From contig CAIZQU010000018.1 in NCBI GenBank assembly GCA_903935205.1, positions 1 through 64,000 on the forward strand: a DNA stretch of 64,000 nt. The letters are read 5' to 3'. Below the pieces are notes generated by a model that was not told the origin of the DNA, searched no databases, and saw nothing but the letters and a program-made list of their open reading frames with translations. A program made the position numbers and the translations under genes. This stretch comes from an uncultured cyanobacterium. GTDB lineage: Bacteria; Cyanobacteriota; Cyanobacteriia; PCC-6307; Cyanobiaceae. Positions 1 to 10,747 of this stretch are shown here, piece by piece (position 1 is the stretch's first letter; every line of letters begins with the position of its first letter).

Positions 1-2
1 CT

Positions 3-44
3 GATCTGGTCGCCGGCCTGCTGGAGGTGAACCTCAGGGACTGA
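3..44 (+). CDS. Possible 3' end of a truncated upstream gene
   Basis: An open frame enters from the left edge and ends at a TGA at bases 42-44 (last residues LLEVNLRD). It converges on the end of the RNase J gene, so it would be the tail of a plus-strand gene. Only 13 codons are visible, so no product can be named and the reading frame may be fortuitous. Confidence 0.3.
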   Translation, partial: DLVAGLLEVNLRD

Positions 45-48
45 GGGA

Positions 49-2055
49 TCAGCCGGCCAGGGCGGCGGAACGGCGGCGGCGGGTGCGACCCGCCGGTTCC
101 CGGTCGTCCGCAGGGGCGGCCGCGGCCGAGGTGGCCGCCGCTGGCGCGGCGGTGGCAGGCGCGGCGGTGGCGGGGCTGGCCGTGGCTGAAGCGGTGGCGG
201 TACGGCCGGCATCCCGCACGACTTCCCGGGAGATCTCGCGTCCGCCATCGCGGCGGGAGCGCTGGGGTTGCCGGTTGTCGGGCTCGGCATCGGCGCGGCC
301 CTTGTAGGCCGGGGTGCCGGCTGGGGCTGGCTGCACCAGACAGATGATCAAGGGCTCGACCTGAAGCTCCCGGCGCAGGCGCCGCTGCAGACCCAGCTCC
401 ACCTCCCGCTGCACGCCGACCCAGTCAACATCGGGGGCCTTGCCACCGCTGTTGCGGCAGAGCTGACTCCAGCGGTTCTCCAGCACCCAGGTGATCTCGC
501 GCTCGGCCCAGATCGAGAGCCGGCGGGCGTCGGCGGTGGTGACGACGCCGCGGAGGTTGACGCGGGGAGGGGCGGCCATCACGCCATCGGTGCTGATCAC
601 CGCCAGCAGGGTGATCACGCCATCTTCGGCAAGCTGCTGGCGCTCCTTCAGCACCCTGGCATCGACGATGCCGTTGCGGGAGGCATCGAGCAGCTCAATC
701 CCGGCCTTGACCGGATCACCCCGACGAATGGCATCGGGGGTGAGCTCCACCACATCGCCGTTGTCGATGATCAGGGTATGGTCGGCGGGAACACCCATCG
801 ACTGGGCGGTCTTGGCGTGGGCGACCAGCATGCGGTGCTCGCCATGGACAGGCACGAAGAACTTGGGCCTGGTGAGGGCAAGCATCAACTTCTCATCCTC
901 CTGGCTGCCATGGCCGGAGACGTGAATGCCCTCCCCCTTGCCATAGACAACCCTGGCCCCAAGCATCATCAGGCGATCGATGGTGTTGACCACCGAGATT
1001 GTGTTGCCGGGAATCGGACTGGCGGAAAAGATGATGGTGTCACTGGTTTTAACCTGCACCTGGGGATGCTCGCCCCGCGAGATGCGGCTCAGGGCCGCCA
1101 GCGGCTCGCCCTGGCTGCCGGTCATCAGCAGCAGGGTTTCACGATCGGGCAGGTCGCGGATCTGCTTGATCGGCACGAACAGATCATCGGGGCAGCGCAT
1201 GTAGCCAAGCTCGCGGGCCTTGGCGATCACATTGAGCATCGAGCGGCCCAGCAGGCCAACCTTGCGACCATGCTTGAGAGCGAGCTCAAGGATCATCGAA
1301 ACCCGATGCACCGAGCTGGCGAAGGTGGTGACGATCACCCGACCTTCGGCATTGGCGATATGGCGATCGAGATTGGGATACACCGAACGCTCCGGCGGCG
1401 TGAAACCCGGCAGCTCGGCATTGGTGGAGTCGGAGAACAGGCAGAGCACACCCTGTTCGCCGTAGTGGGCCATGCGCTGAATGTCGAAGTACTCGCCATC
1501 GACAGGCGTGTGGTCAAACTTGAAATCGCCGGTGAACACCACCACCCCAACGGGGGTGGTGATCGCCAGGGAAAAACTATCGGCGATCGAGTGGGTATTG
1601 CGGATGAATTCCACCTGGAAAGAGGCGCCTACCTTCACCACTTCGCGAGGGCTGACGGTCTGGAGGATGGTGCGATCCATCACCCCGGCTTCCTCCATCT
1701 TGCCGGTCAGCATCGAAAGGGCAAGCCGGGGCCCATAGATGATCGGGATCTGGAAATTCTTGAGGTGATGGGGAATGCCGCCAATATGATCCTCATGCCC
1801 ATGGGTCACGATCATCGCCCGAATTCGCTTCTGGTTCTCGCGCAGATAGCTGGTATCGGGAAGCACCACATTGACACCGTGCATACCATCGCTGGGAAAA
1901 GCGAGGCCGGCATCGACGAGCATCAGATCATCGCCATACTCGAACACACAGGTGTTCTTGCCGATCTCATGCAGGCCCCCGAGGGGAATGACGCGCAGAC
2001 AGGGCTTTGCTTTGCCATTGGATCCTTGTTGATGGGATGCATTCAAATTGGTCAT
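49..2055 (-). CDS. rnj: Ribonuclease J (metallo-beta-lactamase/beta-CASP RNase)
   Basis: Endo/5'-exoribonuclease of mRNA decay and rRNA maturation. The N-terminal metallo-beta-lactamase domain carries the zinc motif HGHEDH at residues 85-90, followed by GDFKFDHTP and a beta-CASP region with FASSVHRV and TGSQGEP. A further SGHGSQED and PVHGEHR complete the catalytic set. The roughly 100 C-terminal residues are a low-complexity Ala/Thr/Pro and Arg-rich tail ending in RTRRRR; such cyanobacterial tails are poorly conserved. At 668 aa it is longer than a ~550 aa Bacillus enzyme because of this tail. The ATG at 2055 precedes a well-conserved start and is 71 bases downstream of dapA on the same strand, so the genes may be co-transcribed. 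Confidence 0.95.
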   Translation of the reverse strand: MTNLNASHQQGSNGKAKPCLRVIPLGGLHEIGKNTCVFEYGDDLMLVDAGLAFPSDGMHGVNVVLPDTSYLRENQKRIRAMIVTHGHEDHIGGIPHHLKNFQIPIIYGPRLALSMLTGKMEEAGVMDRTILQTVSPREVVKVGASFQVEFIRNTHSIADSFSLAITTPVGVVVFTGDFKFDHTPVDGEYFDIQRMAHYGEQGVLCLFSDSTNAELPGFTPPERSVYPNLDRHIANAEGRVIVTTFASSVHRVSMILELALKHGRKVGLLGRSMLNVIAKARELGYMRCPDDLFVPIKQIRDLPDRETLLLMTGSQGEPLAALSRISRGEHPQVQVKTSDTIIFSASPIPGNTISVVNTIDRLMMLGARVVYGKGEGIHVSGHGSQEDEKLMLALTRPKFFVPVHGEHRMLVAHAKTAQSMGVPADHTLIIDNGDVVELTPDAIRRGDPVKAGIELLDASRNGIVDARVLKERQQLAEDGVITLLAVISTDGVMAAPPRVNLRGVVTTADARRLSIWAEREITWVLENRWSQLCRNSGGKAPDVDWVGVQREVELGLQRRLRRELQVEPLIICLVQPAPAGTPAYKGRADAEPDNRQPQRSRRDGGREISREVVRDAGRTATASATASPATAAPATAAPAAATSAAAAPADDREPAGRTRRRRSAALAG

Positions 2056-2126
2056 TTAGGGAGGAAGAAGAGAGGAAATCGATCGGGAGACTGCGGGCCT
2101 GGACGGAGCCGCTGCAAGCCATGGCG

Positions 2127-3056
2127 TCAGGTGGGACGCAGGGCGGCCAGGATTGAGGAGAGACGTTCACGCACGGTCGTATCCGCACTGACAAGAGGAA
2201 GTCGGGGGGCTCCAACGGGCCAGCCGCAGAGCTCAAGGGCGGCTTTGACCGGAATCGGATTGGTGGTGCAGAAGAGGGCCTGGCAGAGGGGCAGCAAGGC
2301 CTGATGCCGCACCAGGGCATCGGCATGGTCGCCCGCCAGGAAGGCTTGAATCAGGGCGCGGATCTGCGGTCCTGCCACATGGCTGGCCACGCTCACCACC
2401 CCAACAGCTCCCACGGCCATCATCGGCAGGGTCAGGGCGTCATCGCCGCTGTAGATCGCCAGCCGCTCGCCACAGTGCTGGCGCAGGCGACTGACCTCCT
2501 CCGTGGTACCGCTGGCGGCCTTGTAGGCGACCACGTTGTCGCATGCGAGCAGACGCGCCGTGGTGGTGGGATCGAGACTGCAGCCGGTGCGGCCGGGGAT
2601 GTTGTAGAGCATCAGCGGCAACTGCGGCGCCGCCGCGGCCACGGCGCGGAAATGGGCTTCCAACCCCTCCTGGGGCGGCCGGTTGTAGTACGGCACGACC
2701 ACCAGCGCCCCATCGGCCCCTAAGGCGGCCGCCTCGGCCGTGGCCTCCACCGCCTCGGCGGTGCAGTTGCTGCCGCTGCCCGCCAGCAGCTGGGCCCTGC
2801 CCCCCACCGCATCCTTGACAGCGGCGAACAGGGCGTGCTGTTCGGCCCAGCTGAGGGTCGGCGATTCGCCGGTGGTGCCGCACAACACCAGGCCATCCGA
2901 GCCCTGGGACACCAGGTGATCGGCCAGGCGGGCCGCCAGGTCGAGATCGATGGCGCCATCGGCGCTGAAGGGGGTGACCATCGCCGTGAGCACCCGGCCG
3001 AAGGGAATGCCCGGGGCCGGAGCGGTGCTGATGGCGCTGGCGCTCGTCTGGCTCAA
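2127..3056 (-). CDS. dapA: 4-hydroxy-tetrahydrodipicolinate synthase
   Basis: Condenses pyruvate with aspartate semialdehyde in lysine/diaminopimelate synthesis. The TIM-barrel markers are GTTGE (about residues 60-64), the YNIPGRTG motif with catalytic Tyr151, and the Schiff-base lysine in VAYKAASG (Lys179). The length, 309 aa, is normal with a short N-terminal extension. It overlaps the asd stop codon by four bases, and asd makes its substrate, so the two are translationally coupled. Confidence 0.96.
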   Translation of the reverse strand: MSQTSASAISTAPAPGIPFGRVLTAMVTPFSADGAIDLDLAARLADHLVSQGSDGLVLCGTTGESPTLSWAEQHALFAAVKDAVGGRAQLLAGSGSNCTAEAVEATAEAAALGADGALVVVPYYNRPPQEGLEAHFRAVAAAAPQLPLMLYNIPGRTGCSLDPTTTARLLACDNVVAYKAASGTTEEVSRLRQHCGERLAIYSGDDALTLPMMAVGAVGVVSVASHVAGPQIRALIQAFLAGDHADALVRHQALLPLCQALFCTTNPIPVKAALELCGWPVGAPRLPLVSADTTVRERLSSILAALRPT

Positions 3057-4132
3057 GCCCCTTCCTCCTGACGCAGCAGTTCGGCGATCTGAATCGCGTT
3101 GAGGGCCGCCCCCTTGCGGATCTGGTCGCCGCAGAGCCAGAGCTCCAGCGCATGGGGCTCGCTCAGGTCCTGGCGGATGCGGCCAACGGCGACCGGATCG
3201 CGGCCGGTCACATCGGTGGGCATCGGGAAGCGATTGGCGCTGAAGTCCTCAATCAGCTCGACACCGGGGGCCTGGGCCAGCAGGGCCCGGGCCTCCTCGA
3301 CGGGGAAGGGCTCGTTGAACTCGATATTGACCGCTTCGGAGTGGGCTCGCAGCACGGGCACCCGCACGCAGGTAGCCGAGAGGCGCAGATCGGGCAGATC
3401 CATGATCTTGCGGGTCTCATGGAGCATCTTCAGCTCCTCCTCGCAGTAGCCGCTGGGCTGCAGCGGTGAGTTGTGGAGGAAGAGGTTGAAGGCCAGGGAA
3501 TGGGGAAGAACGGTGCTGACCGGCTCACCGCCCTCCAGCACCGTACGGCTGAGCTGGCGCAGCTCCTCCATCGCCCGGGCGCCGGCCCCGCTGGCCGACT
3601 GATAGGTGCTGACCACAACCCGACGCATCGGGCGGCGGGCCGCCAGGGGGGCCAGGGCCAGGGTGAGCAGGATGGTGGTGCAGTTGGGGTTGGCGATGAT
3701 GCCCCGGTGCGCGAAGGCCGCCTCGGGGTTGACCTCCGGCACCACCAGGGGCACCTCCGGATCGAGGCGGAAGGCGCTGGAGTTGTCGATCATCACGGCC
3801 CCGGCCGCCACCGCCGCGGGGGCCCAGGCGCGGGAGATCGATCCACCGGCCGAAGCCAGCACCAGATCGACACCGTCGAAACAGCCCTCGCGCACCGGCT
3901 GAACCTCCAGCCGCTCCCCGCGCCACGGCAGCGGCTGGCCGGCGGACCGGGGCGAGGCCAGGGGGATCAGCTCGGCCACCGGAAATCCCCGCTCCTCCAG
4001 CAGGGCCAGCAGCTCCTGGCCGACAGCTCCGGTGGCGCCGAGCACGGCCACCCGCAAGGGGCGGCTGGGGAGGCGAACCGGCGGAGTGGCCGGGGCGGGA
4101 TCGGTGGCGGAGTGGGGGGAGAGGGTGGTCAA
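3053..4132 (-). CDS. asd: Aspartate-semialdehyde dehydrogenase
   Basis: Reduces aspartyl phosphate to aspartate semialdehyde, the branch point to lysine, methionine and threonine. The NADP fold starts at [15 protein letters not shown]. The catalytic cysteine lies in ANPNCTT and the catalytic histidine in LRAHSEA. The open frame runs upstream to 4393, but that part is Pro/Arg-rich and unlike the family. I prefer the TTG at 4132 (about 359 aa), which lies 29 codons ahead of the Rossmann strand. No better ATG or GTG is visible near it, so the start is uncertain. It overlaps dapA by four bases. Confidence 0.92.
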   Translation of the reverse strand: MTTLSPHSATDPAPATPPVRLPSRPLRVAVLGATGAVGQELLALLEERGFPVAELIPLASPRSAGQPLPWRGERLEVQPVREGCFDGVDLVLASAGGSISRAWAPAAVAAGAVMIDNSSAFRLDPEVPLVVPEVNPEAAFAHRGIIANPNCTTILLTLALAPLAARRPMRRVVVSTYQSASGAGARAMEELRQLSRTVLEGGEPVSTVLPHSLAFNLFLHNSPLQPSGYCEEELKMLHETRKIMDLPDLRLSATCVRVPVLRAHSEAVNIEFNEPFPVEEARALLAQAPGVELIEDFSANRFPMPTDVTGRDPVAVGRIRQDLSEPHALELWLCGDQIRKGAALNAIQIAELLRQEEGA

Positions 4133-4589
4133 GGGATGGGGCTGGGCAGGGGGCTGGAACGCGAGCGTGAAGCGGCGTGGATGGGTTGTGGATGGATGCG
4201 GGCTGCAGGTGAGGCCCTGGTCCGGAGAAACCTGCCCTTGAGGGTGGCCGCATCCATGGGGAAGGCGGCGCTGGCGGAACGGGGCTGGCGGGGCCGCGCC
4301 GGCAAGGGGGCGGTGCGGAGGGGGAGCTGGGGCGGGCGTGACCTTGGGCGGTTCTGGGCAGCCAGGCTTGGAAGCGGGGCTGCAGGACCCCATGAGCGGG
4401 GGTCCTGTTCAAAGCCCTGGTCCGGAAAGCGGGATGCCCCTGATGGATCCCGGCCACGGGGGCAGGGATTCAAGGGCGGACCAGGGGGGGGATATCGACT
4501 CGCCGTTGCGTCTGGATAACAATACGTCGCCGGGTGGCGAAACGGTGACTTTCTAGGATCGCGGATTGCCCAGTCGCCAGGCCGCTGCC
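4133..4589. other. Intergenic region between divergent asd and tig
   Basis: About 457 bases separate the divergent asd and tig starts and should hold both promoters. I see no convincing gene. The 12-mer CCCTGGTCCGGA occurs twice in direct orientation (near 4215 and 4422), each followed by a purine-rich stretch; its role is unknown. The long frames crossing the region are Pro/Arg/Gly-rich products of high GC. Confidence 0.4.
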
Positions 4590-6095
4590 ATGAGTTCCGC
4601 CGCCAGCTCCGCCCCCGCCGTCGCCCAGGCCTCGGCGCCGGCCCCAGCCAAGCCCGGAGCCGGTCTCACGGTCAGCACCAGCCCACGCCCCGGCAGCCGC
4701 CTGGCCGTCGCCCTGGCGGTGGAGGCCGAGCGCTGCCAGGCCAGCTACAACAGGGCCCTCGATCAGCTGAGTCGCAGCGTTCGCCTGCCCGGGTTCCGCC
4801 AGGGCAAGGTCCCCCGTGCGGTGCTGCTGCAGCAGATCGGACCCCAGCGGGTGCGGGCCACCGCCCTGGAGGAGCTGGTCGACGCCGTGTTCCGCGAAGC
4901 GGTGGAGCAGGAAAAGATCGCCGTCCTCGGCCGACCGGTGCTGGAGGACGGATTCGAGGCGGTGCTCGAGCGCTTTGAGCCCGGCGCTGCGTTGAGCTTC
5001 ACCCTGGAGCTCGATGTCGAACCCACCCCCACCCTGCGGGCCACCCGGGGCCTGCAGGCGGAGGTGGAAACGGTGGCCTACGACCCGGCCCGGCTCGAGG
5101 AGCTGCTGGAGCAGTCGCGCCGCCAGCTGGCCAGCCTGGTGCCGGTGGAAGACCGCCCTGCGGCCAGCGGCGATGTGGCCCGCATCGCCTTCACCGGCAC
5201 ATACGTCGATGACGGCAGCGCCATCGAAGGCGGCAGCAGCGAGGGGATGGAGGTGGAGCTGGAGGAGGGCCGGATGATTCCCGGCTTCGTGGAGGGCATC
5301 CTGGGCATGGCCAGCGGTGAGACCCGCACCGTCTCCTGCCGCTTCCCCGAGTCCTATCCCCAGGCGGATGCGGCCGGCCGCGAGGCCAGCTTCGCCATCA
5401 CCCTGCTGGACCTCAAGGCCCAGGAACTGCCGGCCCTCGACGACGCTTTCGCCCAGCAGGCCAGCGACAAGGCCACCCTGGCCGAACTGCGGGCCGATCT
5501 GGAAAGCCGCCTGCGGGAGGAGGCCGAGCGGCGTCAGCGCAGCGCCCGCCACGACGCCCTGCTGGCGGCCCTGGTGGAGCAGCTGGAGGTGGACTTGCCG
5601 GAAACCCTGATCAATGAGGAGATCCGCGCCCTGATCGAGCAGACCGCCGGCCAGATCGCCCAGCAGGGCATGGATGTGAAGAAGCTGTTCACCCCCGATC
5701 TGGTGCGCAGCCTGATGGACACCTCCCGGCCCGAGGCGGAGAATCGGCTGCGCCGCAACATGGCGCTGCGGGCCTTGGCCAGCGCCGAGTCGATCGCGGT
5801 GGACGACCAGGCCCTCGAGGCCAGGATCCGGGAGGTGAGCCGCGACCTCAACGAGCGCAGCCGCGTCGATCCGGCCCGACTGAGGGCCGCCGTGGCGGAC
5901 GACCTGCTGCGGGAGGCCCTGCTGACCTGGCTGGAGGAGAACAGCAGCATCAGCGAAAAGGCCCCCGCCGAGGGGACAGGCGAGGAAGCGGAAGCTGGCG
6001 CTGAGGCCGCGCGCCCGGCGGATCGGGAGGGGAGCGCCGCCGCTGAGGTCAAGGCTGAAGAGCCGGCAACGCCCCCCCAGCCGGCTGCCGGCTGA
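4590..6095 (+). CDS. tig: Trigger factor (ribosome-associated chaperone)
   Basis: Binds nascent chains at the ribosome exit tunnel and has prolyl-isomerase activity. The ribosome-docking signature GFRQGKVP lies at about residues 68-75. An FKBP-like PPIase domain (from [10 protein letters not shown]) and a long helical C-terminal chaperone domain follow. An Ala/Glu/Pro-rich acidic tail of about 45 residues ends the protein. The ORF track starts at a TTG at 4566; I chose the ATG at 4590, which starts a low-complexity lead typical of this lineage. The gene heads the tig-clpP-clpX order common in bacteria, pairing folding with proteolysis. Confidence 0.95.
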   Translation: MSSAASSAPAVAQASAPAPAKPGAGLTVSTSPRPGSRLAVALAVEAERCQASYNRALDQLSRSVRLPGFRQGKVPRAVLLQQIGPQRVRATALEELVDAVFREAVEQEKIAVLGRPVLEDGFEAVLERFEPGAALSFTLELDVEPTPTLRATRGLQAEVETVAYDPARLEELLEQSRRQLASLVPVEDRPAASGDVARIAFTGTYVDDGSAIEGGSSEGMEVELEEGRMIPGFVEGILGMASGETRTVSCRFPESYPQADAAGREASFAITLLDLKAQELPALDDAFAQQASDKATLAELRADLESRLREEAERRQRSARHDALLAALVEQLEVDLPETLINEEIRALIEQTAGQIAQQGMDVKKLFTPDLVRSLMDTSRPEAENRLRRNMALRALASAESIAVDDQALEARIREVSRDLNERSRVDPARLRAAVADDLLREALLTWLEENSSISEKAPAEGTGEEAEAGAEAARPADREGSAAAEVKAEEPATPPQPAAG

Positions 6096-6356
6096 GTCGT
6101 AGCCCGGCGCGCCGCCTCCCGGTGGTGACGCCGGATCGATGGCCCGACTGCGAAGCCTGGCGCCGGCGGCCCCTCCGCGCTCCGACCGGATCGACGGATC
6201 CACAGCCTGGTAGCAGCGGGGTGAGGCGCAGCAGAACGCCCCGGCCGACCCGCCCGGCCCCCAGAGCGGGCCAGCCTCCAGAGCGACCCCTCTCCCCGGG
6301 GGCCCCGCCGCTGCCCATAGATTGAAGTGAGGTCCCCTCCGGAGAAGCTGCGCCGC

Positions 6357-7121
6357 GTGATCCACCTCCCCACCGACGCCCTGCCCCCAGCCCCTACGAC
6401 GACAGGGGCGGCGGCTGGCCTGCCTGGCCTTGCCGCGGGACCACTGGAGGGTATGCGGCCCCACCCGGTGCACAACCGCTGGGCGGGTCCACGGCCCTGG
6501 AATGCCCTGCCGGGAACGGCACCCCAGGCGAGTCCGGGGGTGCTGCCGACGGTGGTCGAGCAGTCCGGCCGTGGCGACCGGGCCTTCGACATCTATTCGC
6601 GCCTGCTGCGCGAGCGAATCATCTTCCTGGGCAGCGGCATCGATGACCAGGTGGCCGATTCGTTGGTCGCCCAGCTGCTGTTCCTGGAAGCGGAGGATCC
6701 CGAGAAAGACATCCAGATCTACATCAATTCTCCAGGCGGCTCGGTCACGGCAGGCCTGGCGATCTACGACACCATGCAGCAGGTGAGCCCCGATGTGGTG
6801 ACCATCTGCTACGGACTGGCCGCAAGCATGGGAGCCTTCCTGCTTTCCGGAGGCACCAAGGGCAAACGCCTGGCCCTTCCCAATGCCCGGATCATGATCC
6901 ACCAGCCCCTCGGCGGCGCCCAGGGCCAGGCGGTGGATATCGAGATCCAAGCCCGCGAGATCCTGTATCTCAAGGACACCCTCAACGGCCTGCTGGCCGA
7001 GCACACCGGCCAGCCCCTGGCCAGGATCGCTGAAGACACGGACCGCGACTACTTCCTTTCGCCGGCGGAAGCGGTTGAATACGGCCTGATCGACCGGGTC
7101 GTCGAGGACACAGCGGCCTGA
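6357..7121 (+). CDS. clpP: ATP-dependent Clp protease proteolytic subunit
   Basis: Serine protease ring of the Clp machine. The catalytic serine is in GLAASMGAF, the histidine in MIHQPLGG and the aspartate in the EDTDRDYF segment. The tract [22 protein letters not shown] is the canonical ClpP core. The N-terminus is ambiguous: the track starts at GTG 6327, a GTG at 6357 follows a GGAG at 6341-6344, and an ATG at 6453 would give a 222-residue protein of ordinary length with the HPVHNRW lead seen in picocyanobacterial relatives. The mature chain is unaffected. clpX follows 220 bases downstream. Confidence 0.93.
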   Translation: MIHLPTDALPPAPTTTGAAAGLPGLAAGPLEGMRPHPVHNRWAGPRPWNALPGTAPQASPGVLPTVVEQSGRGDRAFDIYSRLLRERIIFLGSGIDDQVADSLVAQLLFLEAEDPEKDIQIYINSPGGSVTAGLAIYDTMQQVSPDVVTICYGLAASMGAFLLSGGTKGKRLALPNARIMIHQPLGGAQGQAVDIEIQAREILYLKDTLNGLLAEHTGQPLARIAEDTDRDYFLSPAEAVEYGLIDRVVEDTAA

Positions 7122-7341
7122 GCGGAACCCACAGGTCCCGGGCAGGCCCATCCCTCCCCAGGCACCCTGCCCTCAGAACCAGCTCCGGTGACTTTCTTAA
7201 GGAACCGCTGACGAACGGGCGGCCAAGGGTGATCCTGAAACCAGGGGGGTGCTACGGACAGCACTCCTGCTCCTGCCCCAGCCAAGGCTGCCCCTGGCCC
7301 CTGGACCACCCGCCTCCAGCCATCACCGCCCCCGACGCCTG

Positions 7342-8697
7342 ATGCCGAAGTTCGACGCCCACCTGAAATGCTCCTTCTGCGGCAAGTCCCAGGACCAGGT
7401 GCGCAAGCTGATCGCCGGACCGGGGGTCTACATCTGCGACGAGTGCATCGACCTCTGCAACGAGATCCTCGATGAGGAGCTGGTCGAGGGGCACAGCCAC
7501 CCTCCAGGCAGGGCGGCGGTGGAATCAAACCGCAAGAGCCCGGTGCGCAAGCCGAGCAAACCGGTGCCCACCCTGGCCCAGGTGCCCAAGCCCCAGGAGA
7601 TCCGAGCCTTCCTCGACCAGCAGGTGGTGGGACAGGACGAGGCCAAGAAGGTGCTGGCCGTGGCGGTCTACAACCACTACAAGCGACTGGCCTGGCAGGG
7701 GGATGGCAAGGGCGAGAGCGACCACAGCGGCGCCCGCCTGCACAAGTCAAACATCCTGCTGATCGGTCCCACCGGCTGCGGCAAGACCCTGTTGGCCCAG
7801 TCCCTGGCGGAGATGCTCGATGTGCCCTTCGCCGTGGCCGATGCCACGACGCTCACCGAAGCCGGCTACGTGGGCGAGGACGTGGAGAACATCCTGCTGC
7901 GGCTGCTGCAGAAGGTCGACATGGATGTGGAGCAGGCCCAGCGCGGCATCATCTACATCGATGAGATCGACAAGATCGCCCGCAAGAGCGAGAACCCCTC
8001 GATCACCCGCGACGTTTCCGGTGAGGGCGTGCAACAGGCCCTGCTGAAACTCCTGGAGGGCACCGTCGCCAACGTACCTCCCCAGGGTGGTCGCAAACAC
8101 CCCTACCAGGACTGCATCCAGATCAACACCAGCCAGATCCTGTTCATCTGCGGCGGAGCCTTCGTCGGCCTCGAGGATGTGATTCAGAAACGGATGGGGC
8201 GCAATGCGATCGGCTTCCTGCCCGAGGGCGGCCAGGCCAGGGCGCGCCATGGCAAGGAGAAGCTGGCTGCCGAGGCCCTGCGTCATCTGGAACCCGATGA
8301 TCTGGTCCGCTACGGGCTGATCCCGGAATTCATCGGCCGCCTGCCGGTGGCAGCGGTGCTTGAGCCCCTCGATGCCAGGGCCCTGGAGGCGATTCTCACC
8401 GAGCCGCGCGATGCCCTGGTCAAGCAGTTCCAGACCCTGCTGAGCATGGACAACGTGCGCCTTGAATTCGAGCCGGGGGCGGTGGAGGCGATCGCCAGCG
8501 AGGCCCACCGCCGCAAGACCGGAGCCCGAGCCCTGCGCGGCATCGTCGAGGAGCTGATGCTCGATGTGATGTACGACCTCCCCTCCCGCCGCGATGTCAA
8601 GAGCTTCACCGTGACCCGGGAGCTGGTGGAGCAGCGCAGCAAGGCCCAGGTGGTGCCGCTGGCGGGTGGTGATCGCGAGGAGCAGGCCAGCGCCTGA
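7342..8697 (+). CDS. clpX: ATP-dependent Clp protease ATP-binding subunit ClpX
   Basis: AAA+ unfoldase that feeds substrates to ClpP. The N-terminal zinc domain has CSFC (residues 10-13) and CDEC (32-35). Walker A is GPTGCGKT at 142-149, Walker B is [11 protein letters not shown], and the ClpP-contact and sensor regions follow in normal order. I chose ATG 7342 (451 aa) because the residues added by the 7249 start ([10 protein letters not shown]...) are not zinc-domain sequence and the [15 protein letters not shown] start is the conserved one. Confidence 0.96.
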   Translation: MPKFDAHLKCSFCGKSQDQVRKLIAGPGVYICDECIDLCNEILDEELVEGHSHPPGRAAVESNRKSPVRKPSKPVPTLAQVPKPQEIRAFLDQQVVGQDEAKKVLAVAVYNHYKRLAWQGDGKGESDHSGARLHKSNILLIGPTGCGKTLLAQSLAEMLDVPFAVADATTLTEAGYVGEDVENILLRLLQKVDMDVEQAQRGIIYIDEIDKIARKSENPSITRDVSGEGVQQALLKLLEGTVANVPPQGGRKHPYQDCIQINTSQILFICGGAFVGLEDVIQKRMGRNAIGFLPEGGQARARHGKEKLAAEALRHLEPDDLVRYGLIPEFIGRLPVAAVLEPLDARALEAILTEPRDALVKQFQTLLSMDNVRLEFEPGAVEAIASEAHRRKTGARALRGIVEELMLDVMYDLPSRRDVKSFTVTRELVEQRSKAQVVPLAGGDREEQASA

Positions 8698-9242
8698 GCC
8701 GGCCGCCCTGGAGCCAGGCCGGAGTCGGTGTCAAACGTCTGGGGCGGGCCGCCGCAGGGCGCACAGGCCCGGCAGTCTATTGCGCGTCGCTGTATGGGCC
8801 CCAGATCCATGGGGCCATCCCGCCCTTGAGCCAACAGGGGCCGCAGATGGATCTCATCAGCATCGAGATTGCGGCGCCGTGCCGATGGGCAGAATGATGG
8901 CGCCGCAACTGATCTCGCGATCAAGGCGCTGAGGTGTTCTGGATGCCCCTCGTCTCAGGATGAGGCCGTGATAAGCGCCCGATCGGATCTGTCTTTGTTC
9001 AGGGCCTGGTCTGCCGCCCGATGCGCCACAGGCTCCTGTGTCGTGGACCGTGAGAACGCCCGGAGGCGCCCACCAGCCAATAGGGAGAACGCGGGGGGCA
9101 GGCCTCACCGCCCTCCGGACCCTGGACCAGCCTGAGGGTGTGCTGACCCTCGGGTGGTGCAATCCCCACCGGCCCTGGGGAGCTGGACGACCGGCGACCG
9201 GGCGATGCTGGACCCCGATCCGTTCGGGAGCCTTCCAGCACC
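8698..9242. other. Non-coding stretch after clpX
   Basis: About 545 bases without a gene I can support. The open frames here are Arg/Pro/Gly-rich and overlap on all strands, as expected of high GC. A short interrupted palindrome (CCGGCC / GGCCGG) just after the clpX stop could be part of a terminator. The start of the following LRAT-like gene may extend somewhat into this region. Confidence 0.4.
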
Positions 9243-9974
9243 TTGGCCGTCGCCGACCACCTGCAGGCCCCCCGCCAGCACGGCCTGTTCAACCACCACG
9301 GCATCGATCTGGGCGACGGCAGCGTCGCCCATTACCTCGAAGGGCGCGCCATCCTGCGCAGTCCGCGGGAGGAGTTCAGCCGAGGCCAGCCGATCAGCAC
9401 GGTCGACTATCCGCAGGGCAGCTGTTCACCAGCGGGGGTGACCCTCAGGCGGGCGATGGGACGGCTGGGTGAACAGAACTACAACCTGCTGTTCAACAAT
9501 TGCGAGCACTTCGCCCATTGGTGCAAGACCGGCCGCCACCGCAGTTCCCAGGTGGAGGACTGGCTGCACACCAGCAGCCTCGGCGCCCTGGCCTTCGGAC
9601 AGTTTGTGCCGGCGGCGTTGCTCACCGGAGTGCGGATGCTGCTGCGCCAGGGGATCACCGTGGAACCAGGCCACCTGGAAAAGGGGCGCGAGGTGGCCAG
9701 CAGAACCCTCGAGCAGCTCGACGGCCTGCGCGCCAGGCTCCAGGGGCGGTTGGAGGAGGAGCTGGCCAAGGCAGAGCTGCGCTGGGGCAGCAGCAACCAA
9801 CCCACCGACCAGTTCGTCCAGCTTCGCCTCGCCGCTCAGAAGCTGGCCGACCAGCTCAGCCAGGTGGAAGAACTCGAAGCCCGGCTGGAGAGGATGCTGG
9901 AGGTCAGGAGCGCCGCCAACCACGAGGAACCGCCAGCCCTGGGCCAGCCATCGCTGAAGGGTCCCGAGCGCTGA
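9243..9974 (+). CDS. LRAT-domain (NlpC/P60-like) protein
   Basis: Resembles lecithin:retinol acyltransferase-family papain-like proteins, which act as acyltransferases or thiol hydrolases on lipids. The conserved histidine region is FNHHGIDLGDGSVAHY and the nucleophile is in NNCEHFAHWC, the NCEHF box of the family. A central hydrophobic stretch (ALAFGQFVPAALLTGVRMLL) could contact membrane. The C-terminal ~90 residues look like a coiled coil (QLSQVEELEARLERMLE). The start is a TTG at 9243; the frame stays open upstream, so the true start may be earlier. It lies beside a methyltransferase and decayed mobile DNA, suggesting an accessory gene. The substrate is unknown. Confidence 0.7.
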   Translation: MAVADHLQAPRQHGLFNHHGIDLGDGSVAHYLEGRAILRSPREEFSRGQPISTVDYPQGSCSPAGVTLRRAMGRLGEQNYNLLFNNCEHFAHWCKTGRHRSSQVEDWLHTSSLGALAFGQFVPAALLTGVRMLLRQGITVEPGHLEKGREVASRTLEQLDGLRARLQGRLEEELAKAELRWGSSNQPTDQFVQLRLAAQKLADQLSQVEELEARLERMLEVRSAANHEEPPALGQPSLKGPER

Positions 9975-10053
9975 CAGCATCGACAGGCTGCCAGCGCCAG
10001 GCTCCAGGCCCGTGGGGCCGCACAGCCCCCACCCACCACGCCGATCACCAGCC

Positions 10054-10641
10054 ATGAGCAACACCGCCGAGCAGAACCCCAGCTTCCGCCTGTTCGATGG
10101 CGACGACGGGCTGTTCCGGCAAGAGGTCAGCAACTGCCGTGTCTACGGCGAATACGGCTGCGGAAGTTCCACGATCTGGGTGGCCCACCACAGCAGTGCC
10201 AGGATCCTGGCCGTGGATTCTTCACCCGCCTGGATCGCCAGGGTGCGCGAGAGTACAGCCGACCAGGCCGAGCGGATCACGATCGATGCGATCGATCTCG
10301 GCGAACTGGGCGACTGGGGCTACCCCACCACCTACCGCCACCGCCATCGCTTCCGCGACTATGTGCAATCCCCCTGGCGTCACGGAGACCAACACCCCGA
10401 TCTGGTGCTGATCGATGGCCGCTTCCGGGTGGCCTGCTTTCTGCAATCCCTGCTGGCCGCCGAAGCCGGCACGGCCATCCTCTTCGACGACTACAGCGAA
10501 CGTGCCCACTACCACCTGGTGGAAGAGTTCTGCCCGATCGAGCGAAGAGAGGGCCGCCAAGCCATGTTCCGAGTGCCGGCGGAGTTGGATCGGGAGAGAA
10601 TCGAAAAAGAGCTGGAGCTTTTTCTGATGGTGAGGGAATGA
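10054..10641 (+). CDS. Class I SAM-dependent methyltransferase-like protein
   Basis: A Rossmann methyltransferase signature is visible: motif I VYGEYGCGSSTIW, followed by the acidic strand end ILAVDSSPAWI, and later a LVLIDGRFRVAC strand. Proteins of this shape are often found near polysaccharide genes, but the substrate cannot be read from the sequence. I use ATG 10054 (195 aa); the 14 extra residues of the longer frame are low complexity. Downstream are IS66 and glycosyltransferase remnants, so it may be the surviving piece of a cell-surface glycan locus. Confidence 0.65.
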   Translation: MSNTAEQNPSFRLFDGDDGLFRQEVSNCRVYGEYGCGSSTIWVAHHSSARILAVDSSPAWIARVRESTADQAERITIDAIDLGELGDWGYPTTYRHRHRFRDYVQSPWRHGDQHPDLVLIDGRFRVACFLQSLLAAEAGTAILFDDYSERAHYHLVEEFCPIERREGRQAMFRVPAELDRERIEKELELFLMVRE

Positions 10642-10747
10642 GGACTGATCTGCCGAATGTGTTCAGGGGTCGGAACTTCCCCCGCGGGACTGCATGCCTG
10701 ACAGCTCATCGCTGAGCGATCAAGAAGCAGTGCTCTGTGCTGCTGAT

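Noticed and set aside
268-2304. 678-codon plus-strand ORF
   Set aside because: Antisense to RNase J and the end of dapA; no recognisable motifs.
4470-7151. 893-codon minus-strand ORF across tig and clpP
   Set aside because: Gly/Ala/His/Gln-rich antisense shadow of two certain genes; a consequence of high GC and codon bias.
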